From the NCBI GenBank assembly GCA_023229685.1, contig JALNYT010000007.1:108468-172467 (forward strand): 64,000 bases of DNA, given 5' to 3'. Each line of letters starts with the position of its first letter. Position 1 is the first letter of the stretch. The position numbers were made by a program, and so were the translations under genes. Positions 24,172-32,769 of this stretch are shown here, piece after piece. The stretch comes from Sulfuritalea sp. (GTDB lineage: Bacteria > Pseudomonadota > Gammaproteobacteria > Burkholderiales > Rhodocyclaceae). The notes beneath the pieces were generated by a model. That model had not been told where the DNA came from. It did no database searches and saw nothing but the letters and a program-made list of their open reading frames with translations.

Positions 24172-25584
24172 TTAGACTTTGCCCAGCAGTTTCCCCGGAT
24201 TCATCAAGCCACGGGGGTCGAGCGCCTGTTTGACGGCGCGCATCATGTCCATCTCGATTGCGCTCTTGTAGCGCAGCACTTCCTCCCGCTTCAGCTGCCC
24301 CAGCCCGTGTTCGGCCGAAATCGAGCCGCCGAGTTCATGCACCAGATCATGTACGATGCGGTTGACCGCCGCGGTCTGGGCGATGAATTCATCGTTGGAC
24401 TGCGCATCGGGCCGCGACTGGTTGTAATGCAGGTTGCCGTCGCCGATGTGGCCGAAGCAGACGATGCGCACCGCAGGGAAGGCGGCGAGCAAGGCGGCGT
24501 CGGCACGCGCGATGAACTCGGCAATGCGCGATACGGGTACGGCGATGTCGTGCTTGATGGAAACACCCTCGATCTTCTGCGCCTCCGACACGTTCTCGCG
24601 CAGCGCCCACAGCGCCGCCGTCTGCGCCTCGCTGCTGGCCACCGCGGCATCGTCGATGACGCCGTCTTCGGTGGCCTGTTGCAGCGCCTGCTCCATGGTG
24701 TCGGCCAGATCGTCGCGTATGTCACCCGATCCGCTGAGTTCGATCAGCACCTGCCACGCGGGCTTGCCGGCGAGCGGATCGCGCGCGTTCGGTATGTGTT
24801 TGAGGACGAGTTCGAGGGCCGGACGGCCGACGATTTCGAAAGCCGTGACGTTGTCGCCCGCCGCATCGCGCAGGCGCCCGAGCAGGCGCACGGCAGCCGC
24901 CGGATCGGGCACGGCCACCCATGCGGTGGCATGCGTGCGCGGCCGCGGAAACAGCTTCAGCGTTGCCGCCGTAATCAGTCCCAGGGTGCCTTCGGCGCCG
25001 ATGAACAGGTGTTTGAGGTCGTAGCCGGTGTTGTCCTTGCGCAAGGCGCGCAGGCCGTTCCAGATGCGGCCGTCGGCGAGCACGACTTCGAGGCCCAGCG
25101 TCAGTTCGCGTGCGTTGCCGTAGCGCAGCACCTGCACGCCGCCGGCATTGGTGGACAAATTGCCGCCCAGCGTCGCGCTGCCCTCGGCCGCCAGCGACAG
25201 CGGGAACAGGCGATCGGCCTCCCGTGCGGCTTCCTGCACCGCCTGCAGCGTGCAGCCGGCCTCGACGGTCATCGAGTTGTTGTCGGCATCGACGGCGCGG
25301 ATGCGGTTCATGCGCCGCAGGCTGACCAGCACTTCGCCGCCCAGCGGCGTCGCGCCGCCGCAAAGCCCGGTGTTGCCGCCCTGCGGCACGATCGCCACGC
25401 CGGCGCCGACGCAGGCGCGCACCACGGCGGCCACTTCCTCGGTGTTGCCCGGCCGCGCCACGCATTGCGCGCTGCCCGTGTAGCGGCCGCGCCAGTCGGT
25501 GCAATACGGAGCGATGTCCCCGGCTGCCGTCAGGACATGACGCTCGCCCAGCAGGCGGCGCAATTCGTCGATCAGTTCATTCAT
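24172..25584 (-). CDS. FAD-binding D-2-hydroxyacid dehydrogenase (GlcD / D-2-hydroxyglutarate type)
   Basis: A 470-residue flavoprotein of the VAO/PCMH type. N-terminal FAD domain: IVPQGGNTGLCGGATP, then LGGNLSTNAGGVQVLRYGN and GYDLKHLFIGAEGTLGLI. C-terminal cap: KIEGVSIKHDIAVPVSRI, FGHIGDGNLHYN (metal-binding His residues) and GGSISAEHGLGQLKRE. This pattern is that of bacterial D-2-hydroxyglutarate or D-lactate dehydrogenases working with a quinone or electron-transfer flavoprotein. Glycolate oxidase is less likely because glcE and glcF are absent. It ends 51 bases from the tRNA promoter and starts 16 bases after rimO. Confidence 0.87.
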   Translation of the reverse strand: MNELIDELRRLLGERHVLTAAGDIAPYCTDWRGRYTGSAQCVARPGNTEEVAAVVRACVGAGVAIVPQGGNTGLCGGATPLGGEVLVSLRRMNRIRAVDADNNSMTVEAGCTLQAVQEAAREADRLFPLSLAAEGSATLGGNLSTNAGGVQVLRYGNARELTLGLEVVLADGRIWNGLRALRKDNTGYDLKHLFIGAEGTLGLITAATLKLFPRPRTHATAWVAVPDPAAAVRLLGRLRDAAGDNVTAFEIVGRPALELVLKHIPNARDPLAGKPAWQVLIELSGSGDIRDDLADTMEQALQQATEDGVIDDAAVASSEAQTAALWALRENVSEAQKIEGVSIKHDIAVPVSRIAEFIARADAALLAAFPAVRIVCFGHIGDGNLHYNQSRPDAQSNDEFIAQTAAVNRIVHDLVHELGGSISAEHGLGQLKREEVLRYKSAIEMDMMRAVKQALDPRGLMNPGKLLGKV

Positions 25585-25599
25585 GCCGACAGGGGCCTC

Positions 25600-26949
25600 T
25601 CAGTCCGGCTCCGCCAGCGTCGCGTAGAGATCATGCACGTCGCAGTCGATGACGCTGACTTCGGCAAACTCGCCGATCTCCAGATCGTGGCCGTCCGTGA
25701 TGTACACCAGGCCATCGACATCCGGTGCGTCGCCCTCCGAGCGGGCGATGGCGCCGTCTTCGTCGATCTCGTCGACCAGCACCTTGATGCGGCGGCCGAT
25801 CTTCCTTTCCAGCCGCTGCGTGGAAATATCTTCCTGATGCCGCAGCAGGCGCCCCTTGCGCTCTTCACGGATTTCCTCCGGCAGGGCGCCCGGCAACTGG
25901 TTCGCAGTCGCGCCTGCCACCGGCGAGTAGGAAAACGCGCCGACGCGGTCCAGCTGGGCTTCGTCGAGAAAATCCAGCAGTTCATTGAACTCGGCCTCGG
26001 TCTCGCCGGGAAAGCCGGTGATGAAGGTGCTGCGGATGGTCAGATCGGGGACTTCGCGGCGCCAGGCGGCGATGCGTTCGAGCACCTTTTCCGCCGAGGC
26101 TGGCCGTTTCATCAGCTTCAGGATGCGCTGGCTGGCATGCTGGAAGGGCACGTCGAGATAGGGCAGGATCTTGCCTTCGGCCATCAGCGGAATCAGGTCA
26201 TCGACGCTGGGGTAGGGATAGACATAATGCAGCCGCACCCACACCCCGAGTTTGCCGAGTTCGTTGCACAACTCCAGCAGCCGCGTCTTCACCGGCCGTC
26301 CGCCCCAGAATCCGGTGCGGTACTTCACATCGACCCCATAGGCGCTGGTGTCCTGCGAAATCACCAGCAGTTCGCGCACGCCGGCCTCCGCCAGCACTTC
26401 GGCTTCGCGCAGCACCTCGCCGATCGGACGCGATACGAGATCGCCGCGCAGCGAGGGAATGATGCAGAAGGTGCAGCGATGGTTGCAGCCTTCGGATATC
26501 TTCAGATAGGCGTAGTGGTCTGGCGTCAGGCGTATGCCCTGCGGCGGCACCAGATCGACGAAGGGGTCGTGCAGGGGGGGCAGATGCTGATGCACCGCCG
26601 CCATGACCTCCTGCAGGGCATGTGGCCCGGTGACCGCCAGCACCTTGGGGTGCACGGCGCGCACGACGTCATTGCCCGCCGCATCCTTTTTCGCGCCGAG
26701 ACAGCCGGTGACGATGACTTTGCCATTTTCGGTGAGCGCCTCGCCGATGGCGTCGAGCGATTCCTCGACCGCCGCATCGATGAAGCCGCAGGTATTGACC
26801 ACCACTAGGTCGGCGCCGGCATAGCTGCCGGAGATCTCATAACCCTCGGCGCGCAACCGGGTAAGGATCTGTTCCGCATCGGACGCCGCCTTGGGGCACC
26901 CCAGCGACACGAAGCCGACTGTCGGCGCCTTGGCTTTACGTCGTGTCAA
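25600..26949 (-). CDS. rimO: Ribosomal protein S12 methylthiotransferase
   Basis: A 449-residue radical-SAM enzyme. The N-terminal UPF0004 domain has VGFVSLGCPKAASDAEQIL, VVVNTCGFIDAAVEES and VTGCLGAK (three Cys for the auxiliary cluster). The radical-SAM triad is CNHRCTFCIIP (CxxxCxxC, about residue 155). The TRAM domain follows at the end. Length and SLGCPK wording distinguish RimO from MiaB. It modifies Asp89 of S12. The start is a TTG at 26949, six bases after the phaR stop, so it is probably read through from phaR. Its accessory protein YcaO is encoded at the left edge of the window. Confidence 0.94.
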   Translation of the reverse strand: MTRRKAKAPTVGFVSLGCPKAASDAEQILTRLRAEGYEISGSYAGADLVVVNTCGFIDAAVEESLDAIGEALTENGKVIVTGCLGAKKDAAGNDVVRAVHPKVLAVTGPHALQEVMAAVHQHLPPLHDPFVDLVPPQGIRLTPDHYAYLKISEGCNHRCTFCIIPSLRGDLVSRPIGEVLREAEVLAEAGVRELLVISQDTSAYGVDVKYRTGFWGGRPVKTRLLELCNELGKLGVWVRLHYVYPYPSVDDLIPLMAEGKILPYLDVPFQHASQRILKLMKRPASAEKVLERIAAWRREVPDLTIRSTFITGFPGETEAEFNELLDFLDEAQLDRVGAFSYSPVAGATANQLPGALPEEIREERKGRLLRHQEDISTQRLERKIGRRIKVLVDEIDEDGAIARSEGDAPDVDGLVYITDGHDLEIGEFAEVSVIDCDVHDLYATLAEPD

Positions 26950-26955
26950 AGCAAT

Positions 26956-27507
26956 CTACTTCTTCTCGGCTTTTTCTTCGGGCTTGACGTAGATGCCGGG
27001 AAATATCTTGCGCGTCTGTTCCTGCATGGTGTCCTGCATCTGCTGGAACATCTTCTGGCTCTGCTCGACATAGGTGCCCATCATGTGCTGCATGGCCGGC
27101 CCCTGAAACTTGAGGAACTGCGCCCACAGATCCTGACTGTCGCTGGTGTCTTCGCCGTACAGCGTCTTGGCCTGTTCCTTGAGCTTGGCCTGCACCTCGG
27201 TGAAGGACTTGATGTTGTTCTCGATATAGCCGCCCATCATGCCCTGCATGGCATTGCCATAGAAGCGGATCATCTGCGACAACAGTTCGGCAGAAAACAT
27301 CGGCGCACCGCCCGCTTCTTCTTCCAGGATGACCTGCAACAGGATGGCACGCGTCAGGTCGTCGCCGGACTTCGCGTCGACCACCTGAAAGTTCTCGTGA
27401 GCCAGCACCAGTTGCTTGATGTCCGCCAGCGTGATGTAGGTGCTGGTGCGAGTGTCATACAGGCGGCGATTCGGATATTTCTTTATCAGACGGCTCTGTG
27501 CGGCCAT
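26956..27507 (-). CDS. phaR: Polyhydroxyalkanoate synthesis repressor PhaR
   Basis: A 183-residue protein. ATG 27507 has GGAGGG seven bases upstream; an ATG five codons earlier is less well placed. The N-terminal DNA-binding domain reads RLIKKYPNRRLYDTRTSTYIT and LADIKQLVLAHENFQVVDAK (shown as two blocks). The second half has the PHB-binding accumulation-associated repeat region (MFSAELLSQMIRFYGNAMQ, then GTYVEQSQKMFQQMQ). PhaR represses phasin and PHA genes and is released by binding the polymer. Location after phaC-phaB-phaB is the usual one. Confidence 0.94.
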   Translation of the reverse strand: MAAQSRLIKKYPNRRLYDTRTSTYITLADIKQLVLAHENFQVVDAKSGDDLTRAILLQVILEEEAGGAPMFSAELLSQMIRFYGNAMQGMMGGYIENNIKSFTEVQAKLKEQAKTLYGEDTSDSQDLWAQFLKFQGPAMQHMMGTYVEQSQKMFQQMQDTMQEQTRKIFPGIYVKPEEKAEKK

Positions 27508-27599
27508 TATGTTTCCCTCCATAAGACCATTCTACTATCACGGCAGCAATACCACCCCCCGCCGGAGCGGGGTCGTCCATCCGCCAAAACCGGGCCAGA

Positions 27600-28340
27600 T
27601 CAGTAGTAATGCAGTCCCCCATTGATATTCAGCGTGGCGCCTGTCATGTAACCGGCCAGGTCCGACACCAGATAAGCACACAGCGCGCCGATTTCTTCGG
27701 GCTTGCCCAAGCGCCCCATCGGAATGGTCGCGACGATCGAATCACGTACTTCCTGCTTGATCGCCATGACCATCTCCGTCCCGATATAGCCGGGGGCGAT
27801 GGCATTGACGGTGACGCCCTTCCTTGCCACTTCGGCGGCGATCGCCTTGGTGAAGCCCAGGATGCCGGCCTTGGCCGCCGAGTAGTTGGCCTGGCCGAAC
27901 TGGCCCTTGATGCCATTCACCGAAGACATGTTGATGACCCGGCCCCAGCCGCGATCGGCCATGCCGGCGAGCACCTGATGAGTGACATTGAACACGGAGT
28001 CGAGGTTGGTGGACAGCACCGCATCCCACTGGCCCTTGTCCATCTTCTTGAAAACGGCGTCGCGCGTGATGCCGGCGTTATTCACCAGCACGTCTATGGG
28101 ACCGACTTCCGCTTCGATCTTCTTGACCATCGCCGCACAGCCGTCGTAGTCGGTGACATCCGCCTCGGCCGGAATGAAGTCGAAACCTTCGGATTTCATC
28201 AGCGCCAGCCATTCGTCCTTGGGCGGGAAATTCGGCAGACAGTTCGCCACAACGGTGAAACCACCCTCGAACAGCGCCTTGCAGATCGCTGTGCCCAGGC
28301 CTCCCATTGCGCCCGTTACCAATGCAATTCTTTTTGCCAT
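27600..28340 (-). CDS. phaB: Acetoacetyl-CoA reductase, copy 1
   Basis: A 246-residue SDR. ATG follows AGGAAG. NADPH motif TGAMGGLGTAIC (residues 10-21), LVNNAGITRD, and the active-site YSAAKAGILGF; INGGLHYY closes the protein. The GMGGLG-type motif and INGGxHxY end are hallmarks of PhaB. It reduces acetoacetyl-CoA to (R)-3-hydroxybutyryl-CoA for polymer synthesis. A second, clearly related copy lies 81 bases upstream. The two differ in the strand-2 specificity region (here NCLPNFPPKDEW), so cofactor or chain-length preference may differ. Confidence 0.92.
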   Translation of the reverse strand: MAKRIALVTGAMGGLGTAICKALFEGGFTVVANCLPNFPPKDEWLALMKSEGFDFIPAEADVTDYDGCAAMVKKIEAEVGPIDVLVNNAGITRDAVFKKMDKGQWDAVLSTNLDSVFNVTHQVLAGMADRGWGRVINMSSVNGIKGQFGQANYSAAKAGILGFTKAIAAEVARKGVTVNAIAPGYIGTEMVMAIKQEVRDSIVATIPMGRLGKPEEIGALCAYLVSDLAGYMTGATLNINGGLHYY

Positions 28341-28421
28341 TTTTGAAACTTCCTATACGACTATAAAAATCTTTGCGGGCGGAAGACGCGCTGCAAGCCG
28401 CAGCCTTCCGCTCGAGGTGGA

Positions 28422-29162
28422 TCAGTACATGTGCTGACCACCGTTGATTGAAATGTTGGCGCCGGTAACAAAGGCCGCCTCTTCGGACGACAGGTAGGCG
28501 ACCAGGCCGGCGACCTCTTCCGGCTTGCCCAGGCGCGCCTGCGGAATCTGCGGCAGAATTTTCGACTCGAGCACTTCCTGCGGGATCGCCATGACCATCT
28601 TGGTGCCGATGTAGCCCGGCGAAATGGTATTCACGGTGACGCCCTTTTTCGCCACTTCCAGCGCCAGCGCCTTGGTGAAACCGTGCATGCCGGCCTTGGC
28701 CGCCGAATAGTTGGTCTGGCCGAAAGCGCCCTTCTGGCCGTTGACCGAGGAGATGTTGATGACCCGGCCCCAGTTGCGCTCCACCATGCCGTCCATCACC
28801 TGTTTGGTCATGTTGAAGCAGGAGTCGAGATTGGTGTGCATCACCGCATCCCAGTCGGCCTTGGTCATTTTCTTGAAGGTCATGTCGCGCGTGATGCCGG
28901 CGTTATTCACCAGCACATCGACCGCGCCGATATCCTTGGCCACCTGCGCGACACAGGCCTTGCACGACTCATAGTCGCCCACGTCGCAGGCATAGGCCTT
29001 GAAGCCGTAGCCCATGTCGTTCATGGTGCGCAGCCATTCGTGCGCCTTGGTGTTGGTCGGGCTGTGGGTCGTTACCACCTTGTAGCCCAGCGCCGCCAGC
29101 TTGATGCAGATTGCCTCGCCAAGACCGCCCATGCCACCCGTTACCAGTGCCACTCTTTGCAT
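28422..29162 (-). CDS. phaB: Acetoacetyl-CoA reductase, copy 2
   Basis: A 246-residue SDR starting at ATG 29162 behind GAGAGGAG. TGGMGGLGEAICIKL, LVNNAGITRDMTF, NYSAAKAGMHGFTKAL and INGGQHMY match PhaB closely; this copy is nearer to classical PhaB1 in its TTHSPTN region after strand 2. It sits 87 bases downstream of phaC. No phaA (beta-ketothiolase) is found between phaC and phaB or anywhere in the window, so acetoacetyl-CoA must come from a thiolase elsewhere. Confidence 0.94.
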   Translation of the reverse strand: MQRVALVTGGMGGLGEAICIKLAALGYKVVTTHSPTNTKAHEWLRTMNDMGYGFKAYACDVGDYESCKACVAQVAKDIGAVDVLVNNAGITRDMTFKKMTKADWDAVMHTNLDSCFNMTKQVMDGMVERNWGRVINISSVNGQKGAFGQTNYSAAKAGMHGFTKALALEVAKKGVTVNTISPGYIGTKMVMAIPQEVLESKILPQIPQARLGKPEEVAGLVAYLSSEEAAFVTGANISINGGQHMY

Positions 29163-29249
29163 TTTGCTTCTCCTCTCGCTTTTATCGGGACGGGACGATT
29201 GCATTGCGGCACCGGAAGCTGGGCCCCCCGCAGAGATCCGGCGTTTTCA

Positions 29250-30983
29250 TTATGCCTTTTCCTTGACGTAGCGGCCGGGCGCGGGTTCGCCGGGCGGGCA
29301 GGTCTTGCTGCCGAGGCTTGCGCGCGACGGAATCTGCTTGCCGCCGTGGCTCTTGAGCCACTTCGCCCACACCGGCCACCAACTGCCTTTGACTTCTGTC
29401 GCGCCATCGAACCATTCATCGGCATTGGCGGTCTTGCTGTCGTTCAGCCAGTAATTGCGCTTGTTCTTCACCGCCGGATTGATGACGCCGGCAATATGCC
29501 CGGAAGCGCCGAGCACGAAGGTCGTCTCGCCGCCGAGCAGGCTGCGCGTCTGGTAGGAGGTTTTCCACGGCACGATGTGATCTTCGCGGCTGGCATAGAG
29601 GAAGGCCGGCATGTCCACCCGGCCGAGATCGGCCTTGACGCCGCACATTTCCAGCTTGCCGGGAACCCGCAGATTGTTTTCCAGATACAGGTTGCGCAGA
29701 TACCAGGCGAGGAACGGCCCGGGCAGATTGGTCGCGTCGGCGTTCCAGTACAGCAGGTCAAACGGCGGTGGCTTGTTGCCCTTGAGGTAATTTCCCACCA
29801 CGTATTGCCAGATCAGGTCGTTGGCGCGCAGTGCCGAAAACACCGAGGCCAGTTCGCTGCCGCGCAGCAGGCCGCCCTTGCCGATGCTGGCCTCGCGCGC
29901 CTGCACCGCGGTCTCGTCGACGAAGTAGCCGATCTCGCCGGTTTCGGAAAAATCCAGCAGGGTGGTCAGCAGGGTGAGCGATGCCACCGGGTTCTCGCCG
30001 CGAATGCGCGCGACGGAGAGTGCGGCGCCGAGTATCGTGCCGCCGACGCAAAAACCCAGGGCGTTGATCTGCTTGACCTTGCAGATGTCCTGCACCGTCT
30101 TGATCGCGGTCAGCGCCCCTTTCTCGATGTAGTCGTCCCAGGTCAGATGCCCGAGATCGGCCTGCACGTTGCGCCAGGAAACCAGGAACACCGTGTTGCC
30201 CTGCTCCACGGCATAGCGCACCAGCGAGTTTTCCGGTTGCAGGTCGAGGATGTAATACTTGTTGATGCAGGGCGGCACCATCAGGAACGGCCGTTCCGCC
30301 ACCTTGTCGGTCAGCGGCGAATACTGGATCAGTTGCATCACTTCGTTTTCGAACACCACCGCCCCGGGCGTGATGGCCAGATTGCGGCCCACCTCGAAGG
30401 CGCTGTCGTCGGTCATAGAGATGCGACCCTTGTCCAGATCGCCGAGCAGGTTTTGGATGCCCTGCTGGATGCTCTCGCCCTTGGTTTCCAGCGCCTTCTT
30501 GATGAACTCGGGATTGGTGGCGAGGAAATTGGACGGCGCCATCGCGTCGACCATCTGCCGTGTCATGAAGCGCATGCGGTTCTTCGCCTGGCCGTCGGCC
30601 ACCGGCGCCGCCTCGGCCACGCGCTTCATGTATTCGGCATTGATCAGGTAAGCCTGGCGCAGATAGTCATAGACCGGGCTTTCGCCCCACGCCGGATGAT
30701 CGAAACGCTTGTCACCCGCGGCCGCACTCGCCACTTGCGGCGCCGGCTGATCGGCTGCCTTGCCCAGCATGCCCTGCCAGAGTTGGGCGTGCCGCCCCAT
30801 CCACTCCTGCTGCAGGGTCTTGAGTTCCTCCGACTCGGCAGTCCACACCGCCGGATTCACGCCGGGGGGTGTCGCCGCCAATTTTTGCTGCTCGGCAAGA
30901 AACTTGTTGAATCCTTGAGCCATGGCATTTCCCGCCTGGAACATGGCTTGCAATGCGGCATTCTGATCGGGGGGGGAAGACAT
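29250..30983 (-). CDS. phaC: Class I poly(R)-hydroxyalkanoic acid synthase
   Basis: A 577-residue enzyme from ATG 30983 (GAGGAGTCC upstream). The N-terminal domain (about 1-200) precedes an alpha/beta hydrolase core: the lipase-like box ALGFCVGGTILGAAL carries the catalytic Cys (about residue 310), SREDHIVPWKTSYQ the catalytic Asp and GASGHIAGVINP the catalytic His. The PHACsynthase N-terminal block with LLINAEYMKRV-like YLINAEYMKRVAEA is present. It polymerises (R)-3-hydroxyacyl-CoA on granules, and short-chain monomers are expected for class I. It leads phaC-phaB-phaB-phaR-rimO. Confidence 0.96.
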   Translation of the reverse strand: MSSPPDQNAALQAMFQAGNAMAQGFNKFLAEQQKLAATPPGVNPAVWTAESEELKTLQQEWMGRHAQLWQGMLGKAADQPAPQVASAAAGDKRFDHPAWGESPVYDYLRQAYLINAEYMKRVAEAAPVADGQAKNRMRFMTRQMVDAMAPSNFLATNPEFIKKALETKGESIQQGIQNLLGDLDKGRISMTDDSAFEVGRNLAITPGAVVFENEVMQLIQYSPLTDKVAERPFLMVPPCINKYYILDLQPENSLVRYAVEQGNTVFLVSWRNVQADLGHLTWDDYIEKGALTAIKTVQDICKVKQINALGFCVGGTILGAALSVARIRGENPVASLTLLTTLLDFSETGEIGYFVDETAVQAREASIGKGGLLRGSELASVFSALRANDLIWQYVVGNYLKGNKPPPFDLLYWNADATNLPGPFLAWYLRNLYLENNLRVPGKLEMCGVKADLGRVDMPAFLYASREDHIVPWKTSYQTRSLLGGETTFVLGASGHIAGVINPAVKNKRNYWLNDSKTANADEWFDGATEVKGSWWPVWAKWLKSHGGKQIPSRASLGSKTCPPGEPAPGRYVKEKA

Positions 30984-31073
30984 CCAGGACTCCTCAAAAC
31001 GGGTTGGATTTTGCACTGCACAATAAACGGTGTCAAGCAAGGCGACAGCCTCGCTTGTCCGTAAAATTGGCAA

Positions 31074-31301
31074 ATGTATGTAATCGCGATCGGGTGGCTC
31101 TATGTCACCCTGCTGATGGCGGCCACCGAAGCGAATCTTACCGCCGGCGTGCTCACCTTTGTCTTCTACGGAGCGGCGCCCCTGGCCCTGTTGCTGTGGC
31201 TGTTCGGCGCGCCGCGGCGAAGAAAAGCGAGTCTAGCCCGCGAAGCGGTCGACGATGCGGTCGGTAAGGACGATGGTGGCGATGCCGGCCGCGATCAGTA
31301 G
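31074..31301 (+). CDS. Small conserved membrane protein
   Basis: 75 residues with two transmembrane segments: VIAIGWLYVTLLMAATEAN and GVLTFVFYGAAPLALLLWLFG, followed by a basic tail. I recall near-identical openings (MYVIAIGWLYV) in small unassigned betaproteobacterial proteins. The last 69 bases overlap the 3' end of the convergent ZIP gene, so the C-terminal 23 residues may be poorly constrained. It is divergent from phaC. Role unknown. Confidence 0.68.
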   Translation: MYVIAIGWLYVTLLMAATEANLTAGVLTFVFYGAAPLALLLWLFGAPRRRKASLAREAVDDAVGKDDGGDAGRDQ

Positions 31302-32024
31302 CACCTGCTGCACCGTGGCGCGGATTTCGGTGCGCTTGTGCAGGCCGGGAATCAGATCGGCCACCGCGACGTAGATCATGCTCGCCGCCGCCAGCGCCAG
31401 CAGCACCGGCACGGCGCTCTGCACCCGACCCAGCGCCAGATAGGCCAGCATCGCGCCGACCAGCGTCGCCAGGCTCGACAGCAGGTTGAAGGCCAGCGCG
31501 CGCGCCTTCGAATAACCCGAATGCAGCAGGATCACGAAGTCACCCACCTCCTGCGGGATCTCGTGCGCGATGATCGCCAGCGCGGTGATGATGCCGAGGC
31601 GGATGTCTTCCATGAAGGCCGCGGCGATCAGCACGCCATCGACCGTATTATGGAAGGTGTCGCCCACCAGGATCATCATGCCGCTGCGGCCGTGGTCGTG
31701 CTCATGGCCGTGGGTGTGCACCAGCGGCTCATGTCCTTCACAGGCCTCGACGTGGCAATGGCGCCACAGCACGAGCTTTTCCAGCACGAAGAAAGCCAGG
31801 ATGCCGGCGAGCACCGTTCCCGTCGTGGTCGAGGCATCGCCGCTGGCGGTGATGGCATGCGGCAGCACTTCGAGAAAGGACGCGCCGAGCAGCGCGCCGA
31901 TGGCATAGCTGACGAGGTGGGACACCCAGTGCGCCTTCGCCCGGAACGCGAATGCAGCGGCGGCGAGAACGCTCAGCGCGCCGCCGACCAATGACATTAC
32001 GATAATCCAGTAAAGAACGGACAT
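31233..32024 (-). CDS. ZIP-family metal transporter
   Basis: A 263-residue inner-membrane protein with about eight hydrophobic segments. It has the signature HEIPQEVGDFVILLHSGYS (metal-binding TM5 with His-Glu and Gln-Glu) and GDTFHNTVDGVLIAAAF (TM4, HNxxDG). Between TM3 and TM4 is a His-rich loop HTHGHEHDHGRSG that binds zinc. It probably imports Zn2+ or another divalent metal. Its 3' end overlaps the small membrane protein gene; its start is 20 bases from the pgeF stop, so it may be the distal gene after rluD-pgeF. Confidence 0.87.
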   Translation of the reverse strand: MSVLYWIIVMSLVGGALSVLAAAAFAFRAKAHWVSHLVSYAIGALLGASFLEVLPHAITASGDASTTTGTVLAGILAFFVLEKLVLWRHCHVEACEGHEPLVHTHGHEHDHGRSGMMILVGDTFHNTVDGVLIAAAFMEDIRLGIITALAIIAHEIPQEVGDFVILLHSGYSKARALAFNLLSSLATLVGAMLAYLALGRVQSAVPVLLALAAASMIYVAVADLIPGLHKRTEIRATVQQVLLIAAGIATIVLTDRIVDRFAG

Positions 32025-32043
32025 GGGGTCGAAATTATAGGCG

Positions 32044-32769
32044 CTATTCCAGCCAGATCAGGCTGGCCATGCGCCCGGTGACGCCGTCGCGGCGATAGGA
32101 AAAGAAGTTTTCCGTCTCGCTCATGGTGCAGAAGTCGGCGCTGGTGATACGGCGAATCCCCAGCGCATGAAGCCGCTGGCGCGCCAGTTGATAGATGTCG
32201 CACAGCCATTTTCCGTTGGCGGCCGGCGCAAACGCACTCGCCGCCTGCCGGTCGTGAGCGACAAATATGTCCCGCACTTCGCCGCCGACTTCGAATGCCT
32301 GCGGCCCGATGGCGGGGCCGAGCCACGCCATGAGACTCGTTCCCGGCTCACCCATCGCGGTGACCGTCACCTCGATCACGCCTGCCGCCAGCCCGCGCCA
32401 GCCCGCATGCGCGACGCCGACCACGGTGGCCCGATCGTCGCAGAGCAGCACCGGCAGGCAGTCGGCGGTCAGCACGGCACAGACCACGCCGCGCTGGCGC
32501 GTGAAACTGGCATCGGCCTCCACGCCGCCCGCCGCCAGGGCCGCATCGACGCAGCGTATGCCATGCACCTGCGCCAGCCACAGCGGCTCGGCGGGCAGTT
32601 CGCGGCGCAACAGCGCCCGGTTCGCGGCGACCGCCTGCGGGTCATCGCCGACATGAGCACCGAGATTGAAGCTGTGCCACGGCGTGCGGCTCACGCCGCC
32701 CCGACGTGTCGTCGCCAGCGCGCGCACACCGGGCGGCGCCGGCCACTCGGGAAGGATCAAACTACTCAT
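32044..32769 (-). CDS. pgeF: Peptidoglycan editing factor PgeF (polyphenol-oxidase family)
   Basis: A 241-residue protein. The laccase-domain family blocks are GGVSRTPWHSFNLGAHVGDD, WLAQVHGIRCVD, LTADCLPVLLCD with the active Cys, VGVAHAGWRGLAAGV with the His, and SYRRDGVTGRMASLIW. PgeF removes wrongly incorporated L-Ser from muropeptide precursors; older calls as laccase or adenosine deaminase refer to the same fold. It overlaps rluD by eight bases; rluD-pgeF next to bamD is a conserved arrangement. A copy of the dispersed repeat (32131-32157) lies in its 3' part. Confidence 0.9.
   Translation of the reverse strand: MSSLILPEWPAPPGVRALATTRRGGVSRTPWHSFNLGAHVGDDPQAVAANRALLRRELPAEPLWLAQVHGIRCVDAALAAGGVEADASFTRQRGVVCAVLTADCLPVLLCDDRATVVGVAHAGWRGLAAGVIEVTVTAMGEPGTSLMAWLGPAIGPQAFEVGGEVRDIFVAHDRQAASAFAPAANGKWLCDIYQLARQRLHALGIRRITSADFCTMSETENFFSYRRDGVTGRMASLIWLE
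32131..32157 (+). repeat. Dispersed repeat-like sequence, copy 4 (inside pgeF)
   Basis: GAAGTCGGCGCTGG matches the repeat exactly, followed by TGATACGGCGAAT where the others have CGGSACGGCGATT. On the coding strand it encodes RRITSADF. The weaker 3' half leaves coincidence possible. Confidence 0.35.

Noticed and set aside
24172..25584. Glycolate oxidase subunit GlcD
   Set aside because: No glcE or glcF next to it; sequence fits a stand-alone D-2-hydroxyacid dehydrogenase.
24307..26808. An 833-codon open frame on the plus strand
   Set aside because: It is antisense to the dehydrogenase and rimO genes, has no domain pattern (rich in R, Q, H, G) and comes from high G+C codon bias.
28683..31064. 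A 793-codon open frame on the plus strand
   Set aside because: Antisense to phaB and phaC, both with full catalytic motifs.
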